Made by a program: the position numbers and the translations under genes. Source: Kingella denitrificans ATCC 33394 (GTDB lineage Bacteria; Pseudomonadota; Gammaproteobacteria; Burkholderiales; Neisseriaceae). From it: a stretch of DNA of 64,000 nucleotides. Of the stretch, positions 33,918-41,559 are shown piece by piece (position 1 is the first letter of the stretch; each line of letters starts with the position of its first letter). The DNA is taken from contig NZ_GL870929.1 in assembly GCF_000190695.1 (NCBI RefSeq), positions 76,162-140,161 on the forward strand. The letters are read 5' to 3'. The notes beneath the pieces are model-generated. The model worked only from the letters and a program-made list of their open reading frames with translations. It was not told where the DNA came from and did not search any database.

Positions 33918-34424
33918 ATGAAACACAGTACGATTTTTATTTTGCTGACGGTTGCAGGCTGCTTTTTGTGGCTGTGGCTGTTTTGGCGGCACAGGCGCAA
34001 AAGGCGCAATCCGTTTGACGGGCGCACCAAGCTGCCGTACCAGCGGCGCCATATCATGACGGCCACCGAAATGCAGGTGTACGACACGCTGCTGGAAGCG
34101 CTGGACGATTACATGGTATTCCCGCAGGTGCAGGTGTCGCGGATTATCGAAACGCCGCCGAATGCGGAAAATTTCTATTGGTTCAACTTCATCAGCCGCA
34201 TGAGTTACGACTTCGTGGTCTGCCGCCTGGATGGCACGCCGATTGCCGCGATTGAAATTGACGATGCCACGCATGAGCAGGCCGACCGCCAAGAAGCCGA
34301 CAACCGCAAAAATCTGGCCACCGAAGCGGCCAAAATCGCCATTATCCGCTGGGAAGTCGGCGCAACGCCCAGCGTGCGGCAAATTGCACGCATCATCGAT
34401 AAAATCGACCGTAAAGCGCCGTGA
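33918..34424 (+). CDS. DUF2726 membrane-anchored protein
   Basis: The 168-residue protein has one N-terminal membrane helix (FILLTVAGCFLWLWLFW) followed by a basic stop-transfer RRHRRKRR-type segment and a cytoplasmic DUF2726 domain (about 55-165, with FYWFNFISRMSYDFVVCRLDGTPIAAIEIDD and TPSVRQIARII). DUF2726 resembles nuclease or restriction-type folds but its role is unknown. A DUS at about 33953 is read in frame as VAGCF within the helix, which imitates a lipobox; the residues after it are strongly hydrophobic, so I judge it a membrane anchor. It lies downstream of the acyltransferase. Confidence 0.75.
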   Translation: MKHSTIFILLTVAGCFLWLWLFWRHRRKRRNPFDGRTKLPYQRRHIMTATEMQVYDTLLEALDDYMVFPQVQVSRIIETPPNAENFYWFNFISRMSYDFVVCRLDGTPIAAIEIDDATHEQADRQEADNRKNLATEAAKIAIIRWEVGATPSVRQIARIIDKIDRKAP

Positions 34425-34430
34425 TAAGTC

Positions 34431-34478
34431 AAAAAAGCAGCCTGCACTCTGAAAACCAAAGTGCAGGCTGCTTTTTTT
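34431..34478. terminator. Inverted DUS pair between convergent genes
   Basis: AAAAAAGCAGCCTGCACT pairs with AGTGCAGGCTGCTTTTTTT, between the DUF2726 gene and bioB. A and T tracts on both sides allow termination in both directions. Confidence 0.85.
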
Positions 34479-34483
34479 CATGT

Positions 34484-35479
34484 TCACATGGCCGACAAAT
34501 CCAGTTTTTCCATCAGCAGGCGGTCGGTATCTTCGGCAGGGTTGCCCGATGTGAGCAGCTTGTCGCCGTAGAAAATCGAATTGGCACCGGCCAGGAAACA
34601 CATGGCCTGCACCGATTCGGGCATATCGCTGCGCCCCGCGCTTAATCGCACCAAGCTGTGCGGCATGGTAATCCGCGCCACCGCAATCGTGCGGACAAAT
34701 TCCGTCCAGTCCAAATCTTCCGCGTTTTCCAGCGGCGTGCCTTCGGTACGCACCAGTTGGTTAATCGGCACGCTTTCGGGCTGCGGGTCCAGATTCGCCA
34801 AACTGGCAATCAGACCGGCGCGCTCGGCACGCGTTTCGTTCATGCCCACAATGCCGCCGCAGCACACTTTCAGCCCCGCTTGGCGGATTTTGCCCAGCGT
34901 GTCCATGCGGTCTTCGTGGCGGCGCGTGTGGATGATGTCGTTGTAGCGTTCGGGGTCGGTGTCCAGATTGTGGTTGTAATAATCCAAACCTGCCTGCTTC
35001 AAATCTTCCGCCATGCCGTCTTCCAGCAGGCCGAACGTGCCGCAGGTTTCCAGCCCGAGCGATTTTACCGCGCGCACCATTTCGCTGACCAAGGCGACAT
35101 CGGTCGGCTTCGGCCCGCGCCATGCCGCGCCCATGCAGAAGCGGCTGGCACCGCGCGATTGGGCAATTTTGGCTTTTTCCACCACTTCCGCCACATCCAG
35201 CATTTCCGATTTTTCCACGCCCGTGTGGTAATGCGCCGACTGCGGGCAATATTCGCAATCCTCCGAACAGCCGCCGGTTTTAATCGACAACAGGGTGGAC
35301 AGTTGGATTTTCTGCGCATCGAAATTCTGACGGTGCACGCTGGCGGCTTGGAACACCAAGTCCAGAAACGGCAGGTTGAACAGTTCTTCCACCTGGCATT
35401 TGCGCCAATAGGCGGCGGTGGGGTGCGGCTCGGTATTCGGCATGGCCTGCCGCAGGGCAATCGGGGCTATGTGCGCCAT
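34484..35479 (-). CDS. bioB: Biotin synthase BioB
   Basis: BioB is a radical-SAM enzyme that inserts sulfur into dethiobiotin. The 331-residue protein has the CxxxCxxC cluster motif in GGCSEDCEYCPQSAHY near residue 70, further cluster ligands in ASRFCMGAAWR and VCCGGIVGMNE, and the conserved YNHNLDT and FLAGANSIFYGDKLLT. AAAGGATAACCAA precedes ATG. It begins 18 bp after the EamA transporter gene on the same strand, so they are probably cotranscribed. Other bio genes are not in the window. Confidence 0.97.
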   Translation of the reverse strand: MAHIAPIALRQAMPNTEPHPTAAYWRKCQVEELFNLPFLDLVFQAASVHRQNFDAQKIQLSTLLSIKTGGCSEDCEYCPQSAHYHTGVEKSEMLDVAEVVEKAKIAQSRGASRFCMGAAWRGPKPTDVALVSEMVRAVKSLGLETCGTFGLLEDGMAEDLKQAGLDYYNHNLDTDPERYNDIIHTRRHEDRMDTLGKIRQAGLKVCCGGIVGMNETRAERAGLIASLANLDPQPESVPINQLVRTEGTPLENAEDLDWTEFVRTIAVARITMPHSLVRLSAGRSDMPESVQAMCFLAGANSIFYGDKLLTSGNPAEDTDRLLMEKLDLSAM

Positions 35480-35497
35480 TTGGTTATCCTTTGCAGA

Positions 35498-36349
35498 TTA
35501 GAAAAAAGATTGGCCGTAATACAGGCAGGCAATGGCGGCTAAGGCCAACACAATGCCTGCCCAGTTGTAAGGATTCACACGTTCGCGGAAAACGAACGCG
35601 CCGGCCAGCGTTCCCAAAACAATCACGCCCATGTTCATGCCGGCAAATACCAGCGTCGGGCTTTCTTTAAAGGCTTGGTGTGCTTTGATGTAAAACAGGA
35701 TATTGAGGAAATTCAGCACGCCCAGCAGCATGCCAGCCAGCACGTTCCAGCGGTGCCATTGGGTTTTGCGTCGCCACAAATAGGCCAACATCAGCACCGC
35801 CGCCAGCGAAAACACCATCAGCAGGCTGCCTGCAAACGCGGTTCCCTGTTTGGATAATTGTTTGAACAAAATATCGATAATGCCGTATCCCAGCCAAACG
35901 GCCAGCAGCCACCAAGAGCTGCGCGGCTGCGATTTTTCGGGTTTGTACAACACGCCGCACAAGGCCAGCATGGCCAACACCAAGCCCGCCAAGCGGTGGG
36001 GGACGATGGCTTCGCCAAACAGCGTGAAGGCGGCCAGCACGGGCAAAAACAGCGACAAACGCTGGGCGGCATCGGATTTGATGATGCCCGCACTGGCCAC
36101 GGCCCGGCCCATGGCCACAAACACGCTGGGCAGCAGGATGCCGAGCAGCAGCCACAGGGCGGCAGATGAGAATTGGGCGGATTGCGCGGTGAGTGCGATA
36201 TCCGGCTGCAAAAACAGCAGCGTCAGGGCAATGGCAACCCAGTAATTGCAGGCCACCATCTGTTCAATACTCAGGCTGCGCGCGCGCGCGAATTTCAACA
36301 ACAGGCTGACCGATACGCTGGCCAAGACGCTGAATATTAAGAATAACAT
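35498..36349 (-). CDS. EamA/DMT-family transporter
   Basis: The 283-residue protein has about ten hydrophobic helices arranged as two EamA repeats (roughly 1-135 and 145-283) with the second repeat ending GIVLALAAIACLYYG. Members of the drug/metabolite transporter superfamily move small metabolites in either direction. The substrate is unknown. Placement 18 bp upstream of bioB raises the possibility of a biotin-related compound, but this is inference from position only. Correia-like copy 3 lies just upstream of its start and may carry or alter its promoter. Confidence 0.85.
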   Translation of the reverse strand: MLFLIFSVLASVSVSLLLKFARARSLSIEQMVACNYWVAIALTLLFLQPDIALTAQSAQFSSAALWLLLGILLPSVFVAMGRAVASAGIIKSDAAQRLSLFLPVLAAFTLFGEAIVPHRLAGLVLAMLALCGVLYKPEKSQPRSSWWLLAVWLGYGIIDILFKQLSKQGTAFAGSLLMVFSLAAVLMLAYLWRRKTQWHRWNVLAGMLLGVLNFLNILFYIKAHQAFKESPTLVFAGMNMGVIVLGTLAGAFVFRERVNPYNWAGIVLALAAIACLYYGQSFF

Positions 36350-36373
36350 TGGTTTCTCCGTTTGCAGTGAATG

Positions 36374-36479
36374 TATAGTCGATTAAAATTGCAATGATAC
36401 GGCGTTGGCTCGCCTTGACGTACTACCTGTACGCCTTGCGGCTCGCCGCCTTATCTCATTTTTATTTTAATCGACTATA
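36374..36479 (+). mobile_element. Correia-like element, copy 3, abutting rnc
   Basis: A 106-bp element with ends TATAGTCGATTAAAAT and ATTTTAATCGACTATA. Both ends carry the same change relative to the other copies (TGG to TCG and CCA to CGA), so base pairing of the ends is kept. It begins immediately after the rnc stop codon and would be transcribed in the rnc 3' UTR. Confidence 0.88.
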
Positions 36480-37208
36480 TTAGCGGCGTTTTTTATGATT
36501 TTTGGACAGGGCGGGCTGGTGTTCTTCCAGCCACAGCAATGCCTGACGGGCACATTCTTGTTCGGCCTCGCGGCGGCTGTGGGCGTGGGCGTAGGTGATT
36601 TTGCCCAGCTCGCCCAAATCGCATGATACGTCAAATTGCGCGTGTTCGCCTTCGCCGGTCTGCTTTTCGATGCGGTATTTGGGCAAAGGCAGCCTGCACG
36701 CCTGCAAAGCCTCCTGCAAGCGGGTTTTGTTGTCTTTTGCGGGCTGGTGTTGGTCGATATGGGCGATGCGTTGGCTGAACAGCTGCTGGATGATGCGCTC
36801 CACCGTGGGCAAATCGGCATCCAGGCGGATGGCGGCAAACAGGGCTTCGAGTGCATCGGCCAAAATGGACGGCCGGTCGTGGCCGCCGCTTTTCAGTTCG
36901 CCCACGCCCAGCGTCAATGCCGCGCCCACGCCCAATTCGCGCGCCATTTCCGCCAATGCGGCTTCTTTTACCAAATGCGTGCGCAGGACGGACAAACGGC
37001 CTTCGGGCAGGTCGGGGAAGGCGTGGTACAGCATTTGCGCCACCACGAAATTGACAATGCCGTCGCCGACAAATTCCAGCCGTTCGTTGTTGTTTTTGCC
37101 CGCGCTGCGGTGGGTGAGCGCTTGTTGCAGCAGTTCGGGTTGGCGGAAAGTATAACCCAAACGCTGTTGCAGCTGCTGCCGCGCGGTGTGTTTTTGCGAT
37201 TTGTTCAT
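36480..37208 (-). CDS. rnc: Ribonuclease III
   Basis: RNase III cleaves double-stranded RNA in rRNA precursors, mRNAs and sRNA duplexes. The 242-residue protein has the signature ERLEFVGDGIVNFV near residue 42, the second catalytic motif SILADALEALFAA near 114 and a C-terminal dsRNA-binding domain (about 160-230, with KTRLQEALQACRLPLPKY and AEQECARQALLWLEE). The start MNKSQKHT at 37208 fits the family; the longer open frame includes a DUS-coded stretch. There is no SD; a DUS lies about 16 bp upstream. The TAA stop is flush with Correia-like copy 3, a class of repeat cleaved by RNase III in Neisseria. Confidence 0.95.
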   Translation of the reverse strand: MNKSQKHTARQQLQQRLGYTFRQPELLQQALTHRSAGKNNNERLEFVGDGIVNFVVAQMLYHAFPDLPEGRLSVLRTHLVKEAALAEMARELGVGAALTLGVGELKSGGHDRPSILADALEALFAAIRLDADLPTVERIIQQLFSQRIAHIDQHQPAKDNKTRLQEALQACRLPLPKYRIEKQTGEGEHAQFDVSCDLGELGKITYAHAHSRREAEQECARQALLWLEEHQPALSKNHKKRR

Positions 37209-37223
37209 AGCGTGTCCGACAGG

Positions 37224-37260
37224 GTGCAGGCTGCTTTTTGCGGGGCAGCCTGCACTTTTT
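37224..37260 (+). repeat. Inverted DUS pair upstream of rnc
   Basis: GTGCAGGCTGC pairs with GCAGCCTGCAC, with a TTTTT tail only on the plus strand. Nearby genes run on the minus strand, so it is more likely part of the rnc leader or a boundary hairpin than an efficient terminator. Confidence 0.5.
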
Positions 37261-37291
37261 GTTGGTTGATATTCAATAGGGGTTCGGCGGC

Positions 37292-37630
37292 TCAATCCAG
37301 CGTGGCGATGAGGTGGCCGCACGTCAGCAACAAGAAAAAGCCGGTATAAAATTCAGCGGCCGCCGTCAGCACGAGCAGGCGGATGCGGCGGTATTCGCCC
37401 GGCGGCATGGGCAGCGGTTCGGGTTTGGTTTTGTGCCGCCACAGGAACTGCAGCAGCGTCCAGCCGAAATACGGATGCACGAACATGATGTCCGAATCCT
37501 GCGGCCGGCCGGCTTCGCGGTAAAGTTCGGGGACTTGTTTGAGTGCATCCATCATATATTCGAATTGGGCGAAGCTGTAAAGATAGAACACGATGGTGAC
37601 GGCGAAATAGACAAGAAGGGCGGTCAGCAT
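37292..37630 (-). CDS. Small hypothetical inner-membrane protein
   Basis: The 112-residue protein has two predicted membrane helices, one at the N-terminus (LTALLVYFAVTIVFYLYSF) and one at the C-terminus (LLVLTAAAEFYTGFFLLLTC), joined by a polar loop of about 60 residues with an Asp/Pro-rich part. Upstream TTATCCGAT gives no strong SD. It lies between rluD and rnc on the same strand and may be cotranscribed with rluD. I do not recognise the family. Confidence 0.6.
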   Translation of the reverse strand: MLTALLVYFAVTIVFYLYSFAQFEYMMDALKQVPELYREAGRPQDSDIMFVHPYFGWTLLQFLWRHKTKPEPLPMPPGEYRRIRLLVLTAAAEFYTGFFLLLTCGHLIATLD

Positions 37631-37660
37631 ATCGGATAACCTTCAAAAGCAGCCTGCACA

Positions 37661-38764
37661 TCAGTCTTTCACATACACGACTTGAACGTCGTAATCGTCT
37701 TCGTTCCAATCGTCTTCTTCATCGGCAAACGTGTCCGCCCATTCCGCTTCTTTGGACAACGACGAATCCAAGCCGCTTTCCAGCCGCAGCACCGACAGCA
37801 GGTGGTACATATCGGCAGGGATGGGGGCTTCAAACGACAGCCATTCGCCCGATTTGGGGTGGATGAAGCTCAAACGGTGGGCGTGCAGGGCTTGGCGTGC
37901 CAGCTGCTTCACGGTTTCCTTCACGGCGGGCGAGCAGGCGTGGCGCGGGTTGCCGTACACGGGGTCGCCTGCCAGCGGGTGGCGGGCTTCGCGCATGTGC
38001 ACGCGGATTTGGTGTGTGCGTCCCGTTTCCAAGCGGCATTCGATATAGCTGTGCGCCTGATAGCGTTCCAGCACGGACACATGGGTCACGGCTTCTTTGC
38101 CGCCGAATTTGACCACGGCCATTTTCAGGCGGTTGTGCGGGTCGCGGCCGATGAGCGTTTCGATTTTGCCGTCAAACGGGACGATGCCGTCTGCCACGGC
38201 GCGATAAATCCGCTTCACGCTGCGGTTTTGCAGCTGCTGCACCAAGTGGTTTTGCGCGGGCAGTGTTTTGGCCACCACCATCAGGCCGCTGGTGTCTTTG
38301 TCCAAGCGGTGTACGATGCCGGCGCGCGGCACTTGGCCCAATTCGGGGCAGTGTGCGAGCAGGCCGTTGAGCAGCGTGCCTGTCCAGTTGCCGGCGGCGG
38401 GGTGAACCACCAAACCGGCGGGTTTGTTCAGCACAATCACGCTGTCGTCTTCATACACGATGTCCAAATCCATGGCTTCTGGTTCGAAGGCTTGGTTTTC
38501 ATCGCTGGGCTGAATCTGCACGCGCAGGAGTTCGCCGCCGATAAGTTTGTGTTTGGGGCTGGCGGTTTGGCCGTTGCATTGCACCAGCCCGTCTTTAATC
38601 CACGAGGTGATGCGGCTGCGCGAATAATCGGGCAGCAGTTTGGCCAATGCGGCGTCCAGCCGTGTGCCGGCCAGTTCGTTGGGCACGGTCAGGTCGATGC
38701 AGGCTGCCTGTTCGCTTTCGCCTTCTGCCCAGTCGGATTCGGTTGTTTCAAAAGTGGTGTTCAT
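37661..38764 (-). CDS. rluD: 23S rRNA pseudouridine synthase RluD
   Basis: RluD makes pseudouridines 1911, 1915 and 1917 in helix 69 of 23S rRNA. The 367-residue protein has an N-terminal S4 domain (about 25-95), the catalytic Asp in GIVHRLDKDTSGLMVVAK near residue 152, the RTHQIRVHM motif near 250 and a long acidic C-terminal tail (EEDDWNEDDYD). The start MNTTFETT is preceded by ATCAGAAAGCACACC and further up a DUS; no SD is seen, and almost the same leader precedes serC. Confidence 0.95.
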   Translation of the reverse strand: MNTTFETTESDWAEGESEQAACIDLTVPNELAGTRLDAALAKLLPDYSRSRITSWIKDGLVQCNGQTASPKHKLIGGELLRVQIQPSDENQAFEPEAMDLDIVYEDDSVIVLNKPAGLVVHPAAGNWTGTLLNGLLAHCPELGQVPRAGIVHRLDKDTSGLMVVAKTLPAQNHLVQQLQNRSVKRIYRAVADGIVPFDGKIETLIGRDPHNRLKMAVVKFGGKEAVTHVSVLERYQAHSYIECRLETGRTHQIRVHMREARHPLAGDPVYGNPRHACSPAVKETVKQLARQALHAHRLSFIHPKSGEWLSFEAPIPADMYHLLSVLRLESGLDSSLSKEAEWADTFADEEDDWNEDDYDVQVVYVKD

Positions 38765-38848
38765 GGTGTGCTTTCTGATTCGGTGTGGGTGCAGGCTGCT
38801 TTTCGGGTTATACGCGGTGTCTACGGGCTTTAAAAGCAGCCTGCACGT

Positions 38849-38954
38849 TATAGTGGATTAAAATTGCAATGATACGGCGTTGGCTCGCCTTGACGTACTA
38901 CCTGTACGCCTTGCGGCTCGCCGCCTTGTCTCATTTTTATTTTAATCCACTATA
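38849..38954 (-). mobile_element. Correia-like element, copy 4
   Basis: A 106-bp element with both ends of the standard type (TATAGTGGATTAAAAT and complement). It lies directly beside a DUS upstream of rluD, and its other end overlaps the 3' end of the P-loop kinase gene, contributing the last five codons and stop. Confidence 0.88.
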
Positions 38955-39422
38955 AAGCGGGGCGTGTTCCGGCCAATGGATTTCGCCGTCCACGGGGTTT
39001 TGGTTCAGCCGTTCGTAGCTGCGACGCACGTCGTCTTCCGGCACGCCGTGCAGGTTGGGAAAAAAATAATGCAGGCGGTACACTTCGGTGCAAAAACCGT
39101 GCGCCTGTGCCGTTTCCAGTTGCGCCAGACAGGTTTTGGCTTTTTGGTTGGGGTTGGCGTTAATCACCAGCATATCGCGTTCGGGCTGCCGCCACCCTTG
39201 GGCAAAGGCTTCGTGCTGCCGCTGCATGTTGCGGCGGTGGGCTTCGGCAAAACGCTCGAAATCGAAGCGGTACACGCCGTCCGGCCCGGTCAATGCGGCA
39301 TCGTTGTCGATATGGACGATTTCGGCATGCGGGTAATCGCGTAAGAATTCGGCAATTTTCTGACGGGCAAAGGTGGATTTGCCTGCGCCTTCGTGTCCGC
39401 GCAACAGGATGAATTTTTGCAT
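38937..39422 (-). CDS. P-loop kinase-like protein with Correia-derived C-terminus
   Basis: The 161-residue protein starts MQKFILLRGHEGAGKSTFAR, a Walker A near residue 10, with VHIDNDAAL near 38 and FERFAEAHRRNMQRQHEAF; it resembles small nucleoside or polynucleotide kinase-like AAA proteins (zeta/PNK type). The target is unknown. The last residues YSGLK and the TAA stop are encoded by the terminal repeat of Correia-like copy 4, so the original C-terminus may be altered. No SD is present: a DUS ends immediately before ATG. It follows the DUF58 gene by 17 bp, in the place where a transglutaminase gene is often found in moxR operons. Confidence 0.75.
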   Translation of the reverse strand: MQKFILLRGHEGAGKSTFARQKIAEFLRDYPHAEIVHIDNDAALTGPDGVYRFDFERFAEAHRRNMQRQHEAFAQGWRQPERDMLVINANPNQKAKTCLAQLETAQAHGFCTEVYRLHYFFPNLHGVPEDDVRRSYERLNQNPVDGEIHWPEHAPLYSGLK

Positions 39423-39439
39423 GTGCAGGCTGCTTTCGT

Positions 39440-40405
39440 TTACATCAGTGCCAGCGCGGTCAGGCATTTTTCGCGCATGCCGTTTTGCGGCGGAATCGTG
39501 CTGCCGGGCAGCTCCAGCGTGTAGCGGTGTTGGTGCCGTTCGGCCAGCAGCACGCGGTGGGTCATCAGGCCGGCCAGCGTGTCTTTGGGCGTACCGGGCG
39601 GATAGTCTTTGTAGGAAATGGTTTCGTCTTGATGCCGGAGCAGCGGCTCGTCAAACACTTTGTCCATCAGTTCGCCGCGTTTGGCATAGGTTTTCCATGC
39701 GACGTGTTGCAGGCTGTTGCCGGCTTGGTGCGGGTTCAGATAGGCAATGTCTTCGCCGTGCATTCCGGCGTGCTGCGCAGGTTCGTCCGATACGGCGGCC
39801 AAATCCCCGCCCCAATGGCTGTGCTCCAAAGGCGCGGCAAAGGCAATGTTTTCAGACGGCCAAAGCAGCCTGCACTCGGCGCAGAACAGCCCGAACGGCG
39901 CGCTGGTGGACACGGTGATGTGCAAAGGCTGCGGGAAATATCCGCGCTGCGCAATGGGGATTTCCCACACGTTTTGCGCCTGCCATTGGTTTTCCTGCGA
40001 CAGCGTGACTTCGTGCCACTGCGGTTCGGCGGGTGCAGGCTGCTTTGGCAGGTGCGCGCCTTCGTCGTGCCACCACAAAAGGCGGCTTTGGCGCGTGTGG
40101 GCGGAAAAGCGGATATGCGCCTTGGCCGTGCCGCCGGCAAACACTTCGCCCGTGCAGGCAGCCTGCACATTCAGCCCCATCAGCTGCCGCTGCGTGAGCA
40201 ATGCCGACACGCCGATAAAGCCGATGACCCAAAAACACACGGCATAGGCCACGTTCACTTGATAATTGGCCGCGCCAATCCAAACCGCCGCACTCAACGC
40301 CAGCATCACCAAACTCAATTTGGTGGGGCGCAGGCGGATATACCGCCGCGTGACGAGCGTTTCGCCCTGCAAAGGCAGGCAGGCCTCCCATTTACGCTGC
40401 GACAT
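39440..40405 (-). CDS. DUF58 domain protein of the moxR operon
   Basis: The 321-residue protein has two membrane helices near residues 30-70 followed by a beta-rich region and a DUF58 core (HAGMHGEDIAYLNPHQAGNSLQHVAWKTYAKRGELMDKVFDEP near residues 210-250). DUF58 proteins have a von Willebrand factor A-like fold and are usually encoded with MoxR AAA ATPases; the complexes act as chaperones for envelope or cofactor assembly. The start overlaps moxR by 14 bp, so the two are translated together. Two DUS are read in frame (VQAACTG and PKQPAPAE). Confidence 0.85.
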   Translation of the reverse strand: MSQRKWEACLPLQGETLVTRRYIRLRPTKLSLVMLALSAAVWIGAANYQVNVAYAVCFWVIGFIGVSALLTQRQLMGLNVQAACTGEVFAGGTAKAHIRFSAHTRQSRLLWWHDEGAHLPKQPAPAEPQWHEVTLSQENQWQAQNVWEIPIAQRGYFPQPLHITVSTSAPFGLFCAECRLLWPSENIAFAAPLEHSHWGGDLAAVSDEPAQHAGMHGEDIAYLNPHQAGNSLQHVAWKTYAKRGELMDKVFDEPLLRHQDETISYKDYPPGTPKDTLAGLMTHRVLLAERHQHRYTLELPGSTIPPQNGMREKCLTALALM

Positions 40406-41297
40406 GTTCCAAGATTTCCGCTAATAATTGGCGGCTGCCCTGCTGCTGCAACGACTGCACGCGGTGGTTGGTGACGGGCAGCCACACGGCTTTCACGTCT
40501 TCCGGCACCACAAAATCGCGCCCGTCCAAAAACGCCCACGCCTTGGCCGCATTCACCACCGCCAAACCCGCGCGCGGGCTCAAACCCACGGTGAACAGGC
40601 CGGTGCGCCGCGTTGCCGAAACCAGTCGGTACACATAATCGGCAATCGCTTCCGACACGGTAATTTGCCGCACTTTGGTTTGCCATTGCAACACGGTTTC
40701 TGGTGAACCGACGGCTTGGATTTGCCGAATCAGCGCGCGGCGGTCGCCTTTGAAATACAGGTTTTTTTCCGATTCCGCGGCAGGATAGCCCATGCTCAAA
40801 CGCATCATAAAACGGTCGAGCTGGCTTTCGGGCAGCGGGAAGGTGCCCAGTTGCTCGGACGGGTTTTGCGTGGCCGCCACCAAAAACGGTTTGGGCAGGC
40901 GATAGGTTTTGCCGTCCACGGATACCTGTCCTTCCTCCATCGCTTCCAGCAAGGCAGACTGCACTTTGGGTGAGGCGCGGTTGATTTCGTCCGCCAGCAC
41001 GAAGCTGTGGAACACGGGGCCCGGATGGAATTTGAATGAGCCGTCGCCGGGCACGAACACGTTCACGCCGAGCAAATCGGCCGGCAGCATGTCGTTGGTA
41101 AACTGGACGCGCTGGTAACGCAGGCCGAGCACCGCCGCCAAAGATGTGGCCAACGTGGTTTTGCCGACGCCGGGCACGTCTTCCAATAAAACGTGCCCGC
41201 CCGCCAGAATGCAGGCGACCAGTTGTTTCAAAATCGGCTCTTTGCCCAGGATGACGGTGTTGAGTTGTTGGAATAAGGGGGATAGGGTGGGGTTCAT
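40392..41297 (-). CDS. moxR: MoxR-family AAA ATPase
   Basis: The 301-residue protein has the MoxR AAA-3 core: Walker A LLEDVPGVGKTTLATSLA near residue 36, FTNDMLPADLLG near 86, Walker B FVLADEINRASPKVQSALLEAMEE near 109, and sensor AATQNPSEQLGTFPLPESQLDRFM near 147, plus the C-terminal lid with GLSPRAGLAVVNAAKAWA. MoxR proteins are ATP-driven chaperones working with their DUF58 partner, encoded next. The leader AACACACC before ATG lacks an SD and resembles those of rluD and folC. Correia-like copy 5 lies about 90 bp upstream. Confidence 0.93.
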   Translation of the reverse strand: MNPTLSPLFQQLNTVILGKEPILKQLVACILAGGHVLLEDVPGVGKTTLATSLAAVLGLRYQRVQFTNDMLPADLLGVNVFVPGDGSFKFHPGPVFHSFVLADEINRASPKVQSALLEAMEEGQVSVDGKTYRLPKPFLVAATQNPSEQLGTFPLPESQLDRFMMRLSMGYPAAESEKNLYFKGDRRALIRQIQAVGSPETVLQWQTKVRQITVSEAIADYVYRLVSATRRTGLFTVGLSPRAGLAVVNAAKAWAFLDGRDFVVPEDVKAVWLPVTNHRVQSLQQQGSRQLLAEILEHVAA

Positions 41298-41388
41298 GGT
41301 GTGTTTCGGAAAGGGATTGGCGCGAAAAAAGCAGCCTGCACTTTTCGGGGCGGCGGTTTGCTGCGCCTGAATTGTTTTATCTTATTGA

Positions 41389-41494
41389 TATAGTGGATTA
41401 AAATAAAAATGAGACAAGGCGGCGAGCCGCAAGGCGTACAAGTAGTACGTCAAGGCGAGCCAACGCCGTATCATTACGATTTTAATTCACTATA
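41389..41494 (-). mobile_element. Correia-like element, copy 5
   Basis: A 106-bp element in the opposite orientation to copy 2. Read on the minus strand, it differs from copy 2 by one base (CGTAATG for CGCAATG), including the same imperfect end TATAGTGAATT. It lies between the moxR start and the pilR stop. Confidence 0.86.
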
Positions 41495-41559
41495 AATCAA
41501 TCTATTGCTTTAATTTCCAAGGTGCAGGCTGCCTGATGTGCCGCCCGATTCGGTGCGGT

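Noticed and set aside
33948..33966. Possible lipobox (TVAGC) in the DUF2726 protein
   Set aside because: The residues come from an in-frame DUS and are followed by a strongly hydrophobic run and a basic stop-transfer segment, which indicates a membrane anchor rather than a lipoprotein.
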